From Bacteroides finegoldii DSM 17565 (lineage in GTDB: Bacteria; Bacteroidota; Bacteroidia; Bacteroidales; Bacteroidaceae), in NCBI RefSeq assembly GCF_000156195.1, contig NZ_GG688326.1:1-64000 (forward strand): a stretch of 64,000 nt of DNA, read 5' to 3'. Made by a program: the position numbers and the translations under genes. Position 1 is the first letter of the stretch. Each line of letters begins with the position of its first letter. Shown piece by piece: positions 26,802-36,754 of the stretch. The notes beneath the pieces were generated by a model. The model saw only the letters and a program-made list of their open reading frames with translations. It was not told where the DNA came from and ran no database searches.

Positions 26802-29800
26802 TTAAAAAGTAACATTAAGACCGAATACATAAGAATGTGCTTTCGGATATGCAGAATAATCCACACCCGGAGTCAAAGGGGTAGAACGTTGTGTGCTCAC
26901 TTCAGGATCCTGTCCGGAATAAGCTGTCCAGCAAAACAGGTTATTGGCCGTAGCATACACGCGCAGGTTCTTGACTCCTAGCTTACGAGTCACAGTAACC
27001 GGAAGCGTATACCCTAACGTCAGGTTACTACAACGCAAAAAAGAACCATCTTCAATCGCCCAGTCCGTCACAAGCGTACGCCCCATCATAGGCATCCAGA
27101 TAGAGGCTTTGGAATTGATTTCAACAAAGCGCTCCGGATTGGCATCATTACCATACATTACATTGGCACCCGTTTCCGGATCAATAATCGACCAACGGTT
27201 TTCCAAACTCATAAAATCTCTGATATTATTATATTTACGATTCGTATGAGTGGATGCCATAATCTTATTGGCATTATATACTTTATTGCCATATGACCAG
27301 TTGAACATTGCCGCCAAGTCAAACCCTCTCCATGCAGCATTCAGCCCGAATCCTCCAATATGCTTTGGCTGTACACTACCGATCACTTTACGGTCATTAT
27401 CCGCATCGATCACACCGTCATTATTCTGATCCTTCAGTTTGATAAAGCCCGGACCAAAGTTAGGCAGGTCGTTAGAGAACAAAGCCCTGTCGTCTACTAC
27501 CCCTTCATTCAGTATCCATTTTTTCGTATTCTCATCAAACGTAAAGTCGTCTACAGAATAAAAGCCCTCTACTTCGAATCCATAAATCTGTCCTACCGCC
27601 TGACCTACAATAGCACGAAAATCATCAGAGCCGATATCCGGTCGCCAGTTGGATTGCGCACTCAATACGGTTGCCGTTCCATCCAGTTTATTCACTATAT
27701 TTTTATTGAATGATATATTGAAGTTAGCGCCCAGATAGAAATCTTTACTATTGATAATCGTTCCGCTAAGCGTAAGTTCAACTCCCCTGTTCGTACTGCG
27801 GCCTACATTCTGATACTGATATTCATATCCCGAATTTGAAGGAAGATCCATGCGTAAGATTAAATCTTTCGTTATATCATTATAGAAGTCAACCGTCACA
27901 TTCAAACGGCTATTAAAGAGGCTGGCATCTATTCCCACGTTAGAGGATAACTTCGTCTCCCAAGTCAGATTCTCGTTCCGCAAGGTGTTCTGCAATTTCA
28001 GGGCACTCTGTACTGTTTCATTTAGATAATATTGCCTATTGGCAGAAGATTCCATTTTATAATCCTGTCTCCAGTATGAATTGACACGCGCATTACCAAC
28101 TGACCCGTAACTCACACGAAGTTTCAGATTATCCAGCCAGTCTTCCGTCTGCTTCATAAATTTTTCCTGGGAAATGCGCCATGCCAATGCCATACCCGGG
28201 AAAAATCCCCAACGGTTTTCAGGAGCGAACACATTCGTTCCGTCGGCACGGGCTGTAAAAGTGAACATGTACCGGTCTTTGAAAGCATAGTTTAAACGAC
28301 CGAAGTAAGATGCCGTACGGGAAGGTTCACCAAGAGTGGTATACGTTGGTTGGGATTCTCCATAGTTCCACATAGCCAACACTTCGCTCGCCGTAAAATC
28401 CATAGGATAATATTTGGATGAGGCAATCATCTGATTTCTGTAATTACTCACCATTTCATGTCCGGCCATCAGATCAAGGCGGTGATTCTTTTTCAGAGAG
28501 AACCGGTAACTCAATATGTTCTGTAAGTTCCATCGTGCACCTTTCTCATCCGTACGTTTGGCTACGGGCTGACCGGCATTGGAGCTCGACTCTCCGGTTT
28601 TCTTTAACCAGACATTATCGGTATAATTATAAGTGTATGCGTAACTACCTTTCAGCTGATAAGTCAATCCTTTAACAATTTCCCAGTTAAAGCCGGCATT
28701 ATAAGTCATAGAAAACTGGTTTTGCTTCTTATACTCATTCACCGTATTATATACAGGATCATTCAATGATGATAACAATGCATCATCCGAGTAATCAATT
28801 TCACCCCCAAAAGCATCTCCCGCATCTATACTTGCAAGGCTGTTGATTGGCGAGAAAAGAACGGCATCTCTCAATTTACCTCCATTGGTACCCGCACCGT
28901 CAATCACCATTCTAGTCAAACGACTGGAAAACTCAAACTTCAATTTGTTACTCAACTTTTTATCCATCTTCACACTCAAGTTATCCCTCACATAATTGGA
29001 GTTGAGCATAATGTACTTCTCATCATCCCGCGTATAACTCAAATTATAACGCAATGTGGCATCCGTTCCTCCTGTTATACCAACGTTATAGCTTTGTTTG
29101 AATCCGGTGTTTCCATATACTTTATCCTGCCAGTTCGTGCCTTCTACCGAACGATAAATATTGCGGTCGTCCCAACGTCCATACATCGAATTAATGCTAC
29201 TAGTCAGAGAGGTGCCCGGATCAAGTTCTTTCTGATAACAGTAGTATTCGTAAGGTGAAAGTACCCCCGTCAGATTATACACATTACTGACACCCCAGTG
29301 AGCATTGAATGAGATTTCTGTTTTTCCCGCCTTACCGCTTTTTGTAGTAACAAGAATAACGCCGTTCGCACCTTTAGCTCCATAGATGGCGGTAGAAGAA
29401 GCATCTTTCAAAACATCAATGCTTTGAATATCACCGGGAGGAATATCATTGATATTACTCACCTGAAAACCGTCAACAATATATAACGGTGAATTGTCCT
29501 GGGTAATAGAACCACCACCACGCACTGTAATCTGGATTGTTGCATCGGGCGATCCATCAGTAGCCACTACATTCACACCTGCCAGTTTTCCTGTAATAGC
29601 CGCAGCCGCAGAAGTTATCGGAATATCCTTCAAAACCTTCTCACTCACTGAAGAAATCGCACCGGTCAAATCTCCGCGACGTGAGGTTCCGTATCCTACC
29701 ACTACCACTTCGTCCAAAGTCTGATTGTCTTCTTCCAACACAACTTTCAGATGTTTGCCCGGTTTCACAGTCGCAACAACTGATTTCATTCCTACAAAAC

Positions 29801-30053
29801 TAATTTCCAACTTTGTTGCATCTTCGGGAACAGACAAAGTGAAATTTCCATCCAAGTCGGTAATTGTACCGACGGAGGACTTTTTCAACACCTTCACACT
29901 AGCACCAATAATAGCATCACCGTTGGTATCCACCACCGTTCCTTTCACAGATACCTTCTGTGCATATACTGTTGTCGCCGTTATAAAGCACAAGAGCAAG
30001 CAACATATATACGCAAAGCATCTTCTCAAAAATAAATGTCTTTGTACATCCAT
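26802..30053 (-). CDS. susC: SusC-like TonB-dependent oligosaccharide transporter
   Basis: Outer-membrane receptor of about 1083 residues. After the signal region CFAYICCLLLCFITATTVYA comes a CarboxypepD_reg-like domain (VKGTVVDTNGDAIIGASVKV), the TonB-box-like DEVVVVGYGTSRRGDLTGAI, a plug domain (APLYIVDGF-type region, DILKDASSTAIYGAKGANGV) and a 22-strand barrel ending in the aromatic tail SYVFGLNVTF. The frame runs up to 30122, but starts at 30080 or 30053 are more likely because a promoter element and operator occupy the upstream bases; I give the ATG at 30053, which leads directly into the signal peptide. First gene of a four-gene operon. Confidence 0.94.
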   Translation of the reverse strand: MDVQRHLFLRRCFAYICCLLLCFITATTVYAQKVSVKGTVVDTNGDAIIGASVKVLKKSSVGTITDLDGNFTLSVPEDATKLEISFVGMKSVVATVKPGKHLKVVLEEDNQTLDEVVVVGYGTSRRGDLTGAISSVSEKVLKDIPITSAAAAITGKLAGVNVVATDGSPDATIQITVRGGGSITQDNSPLYIVDGFQVSNINDIPPGDIQSIDVLKDASSTAIYGAKGANGVILVTTKSGKAGKTEISFNAHWGVSNVYNLTGVLSPYEYYCYQKELDPGTSLTSSINSMYGRWDDRNIYRSVEGTNWQDKVYGNTGFKQSYNVGITGGTDATLRYNLSYTRDDEKYIMLNSNYVRDNLSVKMDKKLSNKLKFEFSSRLTRMVIDGAGTNGGKLRDAVLFSPINSLASIDAGDAFGGEIDYSDDALLSSLNDPVYNTVNEYKKQNQFSMTYNAGFNWEIVKGLTYQLKGSYAYTYNYTDNVWLKKTGESSSNAGQPVAKRTDEKGARWNLQNILSYRFSLKKNHRLDLMAGHEMVSNYRNQMIASSKYYPMDFTASEVLAMWNYGESQPTYTTLGEPSRTASYFGRLNYAFKDRYMFTFTARADGTNVFAPENRWGFFPGMALAWRISQEKFMKQTEDWLDNLKLRVSYGSVGNARVNSYWRQDYKMESSANRQYYLNETVQSALKLQNTLRNENLTWETKLSSNVGIDASLFNSRLNVTVDFYNDITKDLILRMDLPSNSGYEYQYQNVGRSTNRGVELTLSGTIINSKDFYLGANFNISFNKNIVNKLDGTATVLSAQSNWRPDIGSDDFRAIVGQAVGQIYGFEVEGFYSVDDFTFDENTKKWILNEGVVDDRALFSNDLPNFGPGFIKLKDQNNDGVIDADNDRKVIGSVQPKHIGGFGLNAAWRGFDLAAMFNWSYGNKVYNANKIMASTHTNRKYNNIRDFMSLENRWSIIDPETGANVMYGNDANPERFVEINSKASIWMPMMGRTLVTDWAIEDGSFLRCSNLTLGYTLPVTVTRKLGVKNLRVYATANNLFCWTAYSGQDPEVSTQRSTPLTPGVDYSAYPKAHSYVFGLNVTF

Positions 30054-30091
30054 AGTATTATCTTGATTAATTTGTTTCATTTTTGATGTTA

Positions 30092-30099
30092 CAAAAGTC
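30092..30099 (-). promoter_or_regulatory. susC operon -7 element (imperfect)
   Basis: GACTTTTG on the minus strand differs from TAnnTTTG only in the first base and lies about 40 bp before the preferred start. The putative operator copy B sits 31 bp upstream of it. Confidence 0.4.
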
Positions 30100-30130
30100 A
30101 CACTTTTACATCTGTTTTCCACTCATTATT

Positions 30131-30152
30131 TATGCAAAAGCGTGGACTTTTT
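30131..30152. promoter_or_regulatory. Putative HTCS operator, copy B
   Basis: TATGCAAAAGCGTG runs into GGACTTTTT. It shares its left 14 bases with copy A and the word GCGTGGACTTTTT with copy C1. It lies in the 111-bp gap between GH95 and susC, upstream of the susC promoter. Confidence 0.55.
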
Positions 30153-30164
30153 ATATAGAATGTC

Positions 30165-32645
30165 TTATTTTACTGTAACAATAATCACCTCTCCTTCGCG
30201 TGTATCCACATCATACAAATAAGTATCACGTAATGTCACTCCTTTTAAAGGCGCTTTTTCACTAATCATCGGGCGTGAGATTTGCTGTACTTTAAATAAT
30301 GCGTTCGAATTCGCTTCCTCTTCCTTCTTCTGTTTCAACAATGCTCCTTCAGCAGCCAATTTCCAGTAAGAGCGCAGGCGCAGATTGCCTCCGGTTTCCG
30401 AACGTAACACAGCTTTTACCAGCTTACCGTCCTTCCAGATCAATTCATCAATCAAAAAACCTCCCCGGGCACGCAACCCTTTCACTGTCCCGCTCTTCCA
30501 TTCCGAAGGCAACGAAGGCAACAGATGAATCGCACCATCATGACTTTGCACCAGCATTTCGGCAATACCAGCCGTGCAACCGAAGTTACCATCTATTTGG
30601 AAAGGTGGATGCGCGTCGAATAAATTAGGATACGTTCCGCCTCCCTGTCCTTTTTGTATTTCAGGGCTGACATAAGTCAGCTGATTCTTTATCAACTGAT
30701 AAGCATGATCCCCGTCAAGCATACGGGCCCAGAAACAAACTTTCCATCCCATTGACCAACCGGTAGAAGGATCTCCCCGTTGTATCAATGTGTTTTTTGC
30801 CGCTTCAAAGAGTACCGGAGAACGATAAGGAGAAATCTGATAACCGGGATATAGCCCCCAAAGATGAGAGATGTGCCGGTGACGATCATTAGGATGATCC
30901 CAGTCTTCAAACCATTCCTGCAATTGTCCGTACTGCCCTACCTGCATCGGAGGCAACTGCCGGCGCATATTCTTCAATGTATCACAAAAATCAGTATCTG
31001 CGTTCAGCACTTTGGCAGCTTCGCATGTATTTGAAAATAAATCAAAAACCAACTGATTATCCATCGTGATTCCTGCAAAAAGATTACTTTTCTTCTTTAT
31101 CCAGCGCGGAGAATTCTCGGGTGAGTTGGAAGGAGTGACAACCAGATAACCCGTGTTCGGGTCGCGTACCAGAAAGTCGACAAAGAATTCCGAAGCACTT
31201 TTCATCATCGGATATACTTCCTCCAAATACTTCTTATCACCGGAAAACAAATAACGGTCCCATAAATGCTGGCAAAGCCATGCATTAGCCACAGGCCATG
31301 TCCCACAATAAGGACGGTCCACCGCACCCGTCATACGCCACAAATCCGTATTATGATGCAACACCCAGCCACGACAACCATACATTCGACTGGCAGCTTC
31401 ACGCCCATTCTCGCTCAATTCACGTACCATCTGGATGAATGGTTTATGAAGTTCGGCCAAGTTGGTGATTTCCGCCGGCCAGTAATTCATTTCAGCATTA
31501 ATATTCGTTGTATAATTGCAGCTCCAGGGAGGTCCCGGGTTATGATTCCATTTGCCCTGCAAGTTGGCGGGCTGGCATCCGGGCTGTGAAGATGAAATCA
31601 ATAAGTAACGTCCATACTGGAAATACAATGCTATCAATGCCGGATCATAGGATGAAGAAAATTCCTTGATACGTACATCCATCGGCTTATTGGCTTGGGA
31701 AGTTTCACCCAAATCCAAAGTTACACGATTGAATTGTTTCTGATAAGCAGCAATATGAGCGGCTTTCGCTTTACTATAATCTTTCGCTGCATTTTTCAAA
31801 TAAGCTTTATTCCGTTGATACGGATCGCCCGATATATCTTTATAGTTGACAAAGTTAGTCGCCATCGAGATATACAATGTAAGTTCACTGGCTCCTTGAA
31901 CGCTAAGCAACGTGTCATTGGCAGTTATCACTTTTCCACCTTTATGTTTCACATCCAAATCGGCACAATAGTGCACTTTACCCGGAAAATAACGGCTGCC
32001 ATACGTAATACCTTCCAGCCGCAAACCTTTCTTTCCATAAATACTACGTTTCGGATCTCTCATCGGGGTATTAAAAAACAGTTCGCAATTGATTGTTCCC
32101 GGTTTGGATGCTTTGATATGCCTGATAACCAGTTGATCGGTAAATGATGCAAATGTTTCTTCGGTAAATTCCACTCCGTCTACTTCGTAGCGAGTCACAG
32201 CTACTGCATTGCTTATATCCAGATCACGATAGTAATTATTTACTTTTTTGTGATCTTGATAACGGATATTCAGACGACCCACTGTCTGGTAAGGCATTTC
32301 ATTCCCCACTTGTGAAAGAATCTTCGTTGCCGCCATGTTCTGCGCTTCTTCGTACTTTCCTTCAAAAATCAACCGGCGCATTTCCGGCAAAGCCGCTTTT
32401 GCTTCTTCATTATAGTTCTGGTAAGGAGAGCCCGCCGACACTGTTTCTTCGTTCAACTGTATTTGTTCCAGTTGAGGGTCACCGAACACCATTGCTGCAA
32501 TCCGTCCATTACCAACCGGGAGTGCTTCTTCCCAATAAGAAGCGGGTTTGTCATACCATATTCTATAGATGTTTTGTCCTTCCACATTCCCCAACAGAGA
32601 AGAAAAAGCCAACATACAACTGAATACTTTACTTATCATTTTCAT
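30165..32645 (-). CDS. GH95 glycoside hydrolase (alpha-L-fucosidase or alpha-L-galactosidase)
   Basis: An 826-residue secreted enzyme with signal peptide ([20 protein letters not shown]). The N-terminal GH95 beta-domain begins [20 protein letters not shown], followed by the (alpha/alpha)6 catalytic barrel with [40 protein letters not shown], a central acid region and [20 protein letters not shown] near the C-terminus. GH95 enzymes remove terminal L-fucose or L-galactose. In a pectin locus this points to a decorated polymer or to rhamnogalacturonan side chains. It follows the second esterase gene by 21 bp, so both are probably one transcript. Substrate is not determined by sequence. Confidence 0.88.
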   Translation of the reverse strand: MKMISKVFSCMLAFSSLLGNVEGQNIYRIWYDKPASYWEEALPVGNGRIAAMVFGDPQLEQIQLNEETVSAGSPYQNYNEEAKAALPEMRRLIFEGKYEEAQNMAATKILSQVGNEMPYQTVGRLNIRYQDHKKVNNYYRDLDISNAVAVTRYEVDGVEFTEETFASFTDQLVIRHIKASKPGTINCELFFNTPMRDPKRSIYGKKGLRLEGITYGSRYFPGKVHYCADLDVKHKGGKVITANDTLLSVQGASELTLYISMATNFVNYKDISGDPYQRNKAYLKNAAKDYSKAKAAHIAAYQKQFNRVTLDLGETSQANKPMDVRIKEFSSSYDPALIALYFQYGRYLLISSSQPGCQPANLQGKWNHNPGPPWSCNYTTNINAEMNYWPAEITNLAELHKPFIQMVRELSENGREAASRMYGCRGWVLHHNTDLWRMTGAVDRPYCGTWPVANAWLCQHLWDRYLFSGDKKYLEEVYPMMKSASEFFVDFLVRDPNTGYLVVTPSNSPENSPRWIKKKSNLFAGITMDNQLVFDLFSNTCEAAKVLNADTDFCDTLKNMRRQLPPMQVGQYGQLQEWFEDWDHPNDRHRHISHLWGLYPGYQISPYRSPVLFEAAKNTLIQRGDPSTGWSMGWKVCFWARMLDGDHAYQLIKNQLTYVSPEIQKGQGGGTYPNLFDAHPPFQIDGNFGCTAGIAEMLVQSHDGAIHLLPSLPSEWKSGTVKGLRARGGFLIDELIWKDGKLVKAVLRSETGGNLRLRSYWKLAAEGALLKQKKEEEANSNALFKVQQISRPMISEKAPLKGVTLRDTYLYDVDTREGEVIIVTVK

Positions 32646-32666
32646 ATTTTAAAGTTTTAATTGTCA

Positions 32667-34286
32667 TCACTCTTTTGAAGGTTCACTCAAAGACCCATAC
32701 TCACTAACGGCCTTCACCTGATATGTCTTTCCTTCCTCAACATTACAAGACGTTTCCTTGGTTATTTGTACAGTTTCATCGTTCGCAATTACCAAATAAC
32801 AAATTGCATATTTTGAAGCATCCCAACTTAATATTCCGTTTTCTCTTTTCAGATTTTCCGGTGCGGATATTTGTTCCATATATTTCTTCGGGTCCCAATT
32901 ATCGCCCTCACGAACAACGTTTTCATACGTATACCGAGCTGCTTCACCTGCCGTAAGGACAGCCTGACAAATGCCTGTCACCGGATTCTCTTGTTCATCC
33001 TGATAGGTATATTGCGTTTTACGCTGACTTAAATCTACAGTATTCCCCTCCTTATCTTTACTGTTATATTCAGCAAACATTTGAGGAATAGCTCCCATAT
33101 CCGTCCATCCTTCCGGAGCTATCTTTATATTAAAAATCGTATTGAGATATACAGCTATCGGAGAATTGTGCCAGGGACGCCCCAACTTGACACTTTCTGT
33201 ATCAGCCAATTCATTTCCATCCACAATGCAATTATTCAACACATATCCCCAACGTGTTCCTACTTTATGAGAAGGAGCAACAATAATTGCGCCATCCCTC
33301 ATATTATAAAAGGTGCAATGTTCGAGAAAGCAATTCCCGTTTCCATAGAAGTAATCAACGGCTCCTTCAATCCAGCAATTCTGTGCATACAGTCTGCCGT
33401 TATCCGATTTAGGCCCGGTCTGCCAGGTGTCTTGGTACGAGAGGAATTTGCAATTATTGAATGAGTTGCGGTCATTCTGGGTATACATTGCCAATGCCAT
33501 AGGGCCTTTCTGTAATTCTTTGCCATATCCGTTTACAAAAGATATATTCTCTGCGTAAAAATCCGTAGCCTTCACTGACACCATAGCGGCTTCCGTTTTT
33601 CCTAAGTTCTTATAAGAGTACTTCCACACATCCGGATCAGTCGCACTGGCTTCGGTTGAGCTGTTAATTCGTAACTTGACAATTGTCTTATCCACATCCT
33701 GTCCGATGAGATGAATATACGGTTTGTCTTCAGGAATGATTATTTGTTCTTCATACGTTCCGTTCGCCACGAAAATAAGCCAAGGTTCTGTTCTTTTCGA
33801 GGGGACATTATCTATTGCTTTCTGTATACTGGTATAGTTTCCTTTTCCGTCAGGACTGACCACCGCATCAAATATGCGTGCTTCCGGTTGAGGACGTTCT
33901 CTGATTGTAAACTGAATACTAACACCTTCGAATACATTTCCCTGAAAGTCTATGACTGCACCTTTGGGGAGGCTGAACTGACAGACCTGATTATAGTCCA
34001 AAGCAGTATAAGCGTAAGACGCTGTTTTACCTTTGAAAGTCAACTCCACTTCCTCGCCATTAAAATTCGCTTTCTCTTCTCCCGCTTTCACATACTCGTT
34101 AAAAGTAAGCAGAATCGTATTGTTTTCTTCGGCCGTTTCACCATTTGCAGGAGTTACAGACACCAAAGAAGGGGCTTCATGGTCGGGAACAAAAAAGTTA
34201 TTGCTACTTTCCTTGCAACTTGTTGCCAGCAAAGCTGATAACAACAATAGTCCTTGGGACATCTTTGAAAATAAATGTGCTTTCAT
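32667..34286 (-). CDS. CE8 pectin methylesterase lipoprotein with N-terminal Ig-like domain
   Basis: A 539-residue lipoprotein (LLLLSALLATSCKESS, acylated Cys about residue 24). A Big_5/SbsA-type Ig-like domain (PSLVSVTPANGETAEENNTI) precedes the CE8 beta-helix, which has DGKGNYTSIQKAIDNVPS, MALAMYTQNDRNSFNNCKF with YQDTWQTG, NCWIEGAVDYFYGNGNCF and LGRPWHNS. The C-terminal Ig-like tail matches that of the other esterase, and the two proteins are clear paralogues over the catalytic region. A lipid anchor suggests surface display, whereas the other copy has an ordinary signal peptide and is probably periplasmic. A CAAAAGTA element (34372-34379) is its promoter candidate. Confidence 0.92.
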   Translation of the reverse strand: MKAHLFSKMSQGLLLLSALLATSCKESSNNFFVPDHEAPSLVSVTPANGETAEENNTILLTFNEYVKAGEEKANFNGEEVELTFKGKTASYAYTALDYNQVCQFSLPKGAVIDFQGNVFEGVSIQFTIRERPQPEARIFDAVVSPDGKGNYTSIQKAIDNVPSKRTEPWLIFVANGTYEEQIIIPEDKPYIHLIGQDVDKTIVKLRINSSTEASATDPDVWKYSYKNLGKTEAAMVSVKATDFYAENISFVNGYGKELQKGPMALAMYTQNDRNSFNNCKFLSYQDTWQTGPKSDNGRLYAQNCWIEGAVDYFYGNGNCFLEHCTFYNMRDGAIIVAPSHKVGTRWGYVLNNCIVDGNELADTESVKLGRPWHNSPIAVYLNTIFNIKIAPEGWTDMGAIPQMFAEYNSKDKEGNTVDLSQRKTQYTYQDEQENPVTGICQAVLTAGEAARYTYENVVREGDNWDPKKYMEQISAPENLKRENGILSWDASKYAICYLVIANDETVQITKETSCNVEEGKTYQVKAVSEYGSLSEPSKE

Positions 34287-34371
34287 AAATTATTTGTTAT
34301 ATTCTTAATGATAGATTCTTATTCCATTATTATTTGGTCGTCCTGTCTTGAGCAGTTACTATTTCACGTTA

Positions 34372-34379
34372 CAAAAGTA
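34372..34379 (-). promoter_or_regulatory. CE8 (32667-34286) -7 element
   Basis: TACTTTTG on the minus strand, about 85 bp before the esterase start and 38-72 bp downstream of the two operator copies in this divergent region. Confidence 0.45.
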
Positions 34380-34417
34380 TACGGAACAACATGAATACTT
34401 TCTCACTATTTGTTTGT

Positions 34418-34463
34418 TTGCGTGGACTTTTTTTAATATCATTCAAAAGTTGCGGACTTTTTG
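34418..34463. promoter_or_regulatory. Putative HTCS operators, copies C1 and C2
   Basis: GCGTGGACTTTTT (34420-34432) and a related CAAAAGTTGCGGACTTTTTG (34444-34463) stand with their GGACTTT words exactly 30 bp apart between the divergent esterase and pectate lyase genes. The C1 word is identical to that in copy B. Confidence 0.5.
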
Positions 34464-34516
34464 TGCAATCTGGTGCACTATCTATGCAACCAGTTGTCTA
34501 TCAAATTCTATCCGCT

Positions 34517-34524
34517 TACATTTG
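34517..34524 (+). promoter_or_regulatory. PL1 gene -7 element
   Basis: TACATTTG fits TAnnTTTG and lies 45 bp before the pectate lyase start; no -33 TTTG is present. Confidence 0.45.
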
Positions 34525-34569
34525 TATCAGTATCACTATCATCACACTTTATAAAAAATCAGGTAAGAT

Positions 34570-36210
34570 ATGAAAAACAACAAGGTAAAATTCATTTTCG
34601 TGGCACTACTGTTTGCCACACAAGTAGAAGCGTTCTCCTCCTGTTCCACATCTTCAGTCAATGAAGAAAATAAAGAACAGGAGACTCCACCGGATTCTCC
34701 CTCCGTATCTCCACCAGTGGAAGAAACAGCATATGCCTTTCCCGGAGCTGAAGGAGGAGGAATGAACACTACAGGAGGAAGAGGTGGAAAGGTATATATT
34801 GTCAGATCCCTGGAAGACTCCAAAGCACCGGGTACCCTCCGGTATGCCATCGAACAAAAGGAGCCTCGTATAATTGTCTTCTGTATATCCGGCACCATTT
34901 ATCTAAAATCGACACTGGACATTCGGAACGGTGATGTCACGATAGCCGGACAGACAGCTCCCGGAGACGGTATCTGCCTGGCTCACTTTCCAGTAAATGT
35001 ATCGGCCGATAATGTAATTCTACGATACCTGCGTTTCCGAATGGGAGATACGGATTTGCTGGGCTCTTCGGCTTCCGACGGTGCAGATGCTCTGGGAGGA
35101 CGCCAGAAAAACAATATCATGATTGACCATTGTTCCATCAGTTGGAGCACTGACGAATGTGCTTCATTCTATGATAATACTAACTTTACTATGCAATGGT
35201 GTATTATTTCAGAAAGTCTCCGCTTATCGGGACATACCAAAGGCCCTCATGGATATGGCGGTATTTGGGGAGGAGTCAACGCTTCCTATCATCATAATCT
35301 GATGGCACACCATGACAGTCGCACACCACGTTTCGGTTCCGGAGTAAAATATCAAGGTCAGGAACGTACTGATATGCGTAATAATGTTATTTATAACTGG
35401 AGCGGTAACGGATGTTATGGCGGCGCAGCAATGGGTATTAACATTGTGGACAACTACTACAAACCCGGACCCGCTACGGATGCCAAAGTGGCCAACCGTG
35501 TGATGGCTATCGACATCAGCTCTTCTGATGGAGATTTTGCACCGATCAAAGGGGTATTGGGACAGTATCATATCAGCCGGAATTACTTCGAGGCAGGAAA
35601 CCAACTGACAGAAGCATCCGCCGCAAAAGTGAACAAAGACAACTGGACTGGTATCCGTAACAACACCGGTCACTCTCTCGATGAACTGAAACGGGATACT
35701 CCGGTAGAAGTAGATGCGGTAACTACCCACACAGCACAAAAAGCTTACGAGCTGGTGTTGAAATATGCGGGTTGCAGTCTCAAACGAGATGATATAGATA
35801 CTCGTATCGTTGAAGAGACACGCACAGGAACGGCACAATTCATCGGAAAGAACGAACACAACGGATTAGGAGATGCCCCCTGCCCGAACGGTCCTTGTGA
35901 ACATTGCGACAAAGGTATCATCCATTGGAAAAGTCAGAATTATCCTAAGGGCGGACTTATCGATAGTCAGAAAGACCTAAAGCCTTCCGGAGCTGGTAGC
36001 GACTGGAGCGCATGGCCAACATTAAAATCATTGCCACAAATTACTGATTCTGACAATGACGGCATGCCTGACGAATGGGAAACCGCCAACGGATTGAACC
36101 CAAACAAATATGATGCAAACGGAAGAAATCTAAGTACTGCCTATGATAATATAGAGGTTTATATCAATAGCCTTGTAGAAACAATAACAAATACGCAAAA
36201 TAAGAAATGA
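34570..36210 (+). CDS. PL1 pectate lyase lipoprotein
   Basis: Cleaves polygalacturonate by beta-elimination, calcium dependent. The 546-residue protein has a signal ending in FSSCSTSSV (possible lipid Cys about residue 25) and a Pro/Ser/Glu-rich linker, then the PL1 beta-helix: FPGAEGGGMNTTGGRGGKVY, LRYAIEQKEPRIIVFCISGT, IMIDHCSISWSTDECAS with calcium-binding Asp residues, and DSRTPRFGSGVKYQ with the catalytic-type arginine. The C-terminal tail DSDNDGMPDEWETANGLNPN is a calcium-binding thrombospondin type 3-like repeat. Divergent from the second esterase and sharing operators with it. Confidence 0.92.
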   Translation: MKNNKVKFIFVALLFATQVEAFSSCSTSSVNEENKEQETPPDSPSVSPPVEETAYAFPGAEGGGMNTTGGRGGKVYIVRSLEDSKAPGTLRYAIEQKEPRIIVFCISGTIYLKSTLDIRNGDVTIAGQTAPGDGICLAHFPVNVSADNVILRYLRFRMGDTDLLGSSASDGADALGGRQKNNIMIDHCSISWSTDECASFYDNTNFTMQWCIISESLRLSGHTKGPHGYGGIWGGVNASYHHNLMAHHDSRTPRFGSGVKYQGQERTDMRNNVIYNWSGNGCYGGAAMGINIVDNYYKPGPATDAKVANRVMAIDISSSDGDFAPIKGVLGQYHISRNYFEAGNQLTEASAAKVNKDNWTGIRNNTGHSLDELKRDTPVEVDAVTTHTAQKAYELVLKYAGCSLKRDDIDTRIVEETRTGTAQFIGKNEHNGLGDAPCPNGPCEHCDKGIIHWKSQNYPKGGLIDSQKDLKPSGAGSDWSAWPTLKSLPQITDSDNDGMPDEWETANGLNPNKYDANGRNLSTAYDNIEVYINSLVETITNTQNKK

Positions 36211-36336
36211 ATGATGTGAGGGAAAACAACTCTTATTAACGCAAAAAACTGGTCAATTAATACAAATCCTGATTCAATGAATCATTTGTATACTATATAT
36301 GAAACAATATTGCACCTCTATGTTGCTTTTCTCTCT

Positions 36337-36344
36337 TATCTTTG
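36337..36344 (+). promoter_or_regulatory. -7 element of the small DUF2007-like gene
   Basis: TATCTTTG matches TAnnTTTG and lies 33 bp before the start of the 66-codon gene. Confidence 0.45.
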
Positions 36345-36377
36345 TCGCAGTAAAAACAAAAACACACTATAAAGATC

Positions 36378-36578
36378 ATGATTACAAGTAGAAAGATTTC
36401 TCAAGTCAAAGTTTTTGCTGGTAGTCCTTGGGAGGTAGCCAGCGTAAAGAGTTTGTTGAATGCAGCTTATATTCAAGTGTCAACGAAAGACAATGGTTTA
36501 AACAGTATTTTGATTTCTGTTCCTTGCGAATACTATACTGCGGCCATGCGTGTAATTAATAACAGAAAAGTTTCATAG
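36378..36578 (+). CDS. DUF2007-like small protein
   Basis: A 66-residue protein beginning with KVFAGSPWEVASVKSLLNAA after a short basic leader, and ending with residues that form a ferredoxin-like half (ISVPCEYYTAAMRVI). Short proteins with an initial beta strand followed by a helix that pairs two related arms are typical of DUF2007 (called putative signal-transducing proteins). The function is unknown. It has its own promoter element and a ribosome-binding region (AAGATC) and is separate from the pectin locus in front and the accessory module behind. Confidence is moderate because the protein is short. Confidence 0.6.
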   Translation: MITSRKISQVKVFAGSPWEVASVKSLLNAAYIQVSTKDNGLNSILISVPCEYYTAAMRVINNRKVS

Positions 36579-36610
36579 GTTTTAGGTTTACATATAAATT
36601 GGAGGGTTCT

Positions 36611-36724
36611 TATTGTCAGCAGGAGTTTTGGCTGGATAATACGGTGACTAGCAACTCATTGCACCCTGACAATAGGCTATGACAATAGGCTGACAATAAA
36701 AAGATCGTACTTTTATTGTCAGCC
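36611..36724. repeat. Left TGACAATA cluster and hairpin of the VirE module
   Basis: TGACAATA or its complement occurs at 36611-36618, 36667-36674, 36680-36687, 36691-36698 and 36714-36721. The last two are the arms of a hairpin (36688-36703 and 36710-36724, one bulged A) with A and T flanks, 30 bp beyond the stop of the minus-strand HTH gene, so it can terminate that gene. The same words and hairpin recur at 41700-41814, at the other end of the module. Confidence 0.7.
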
Positions 36725-36754
36725 TGTTATTTAATAGATAAATTCACAGCAGAA

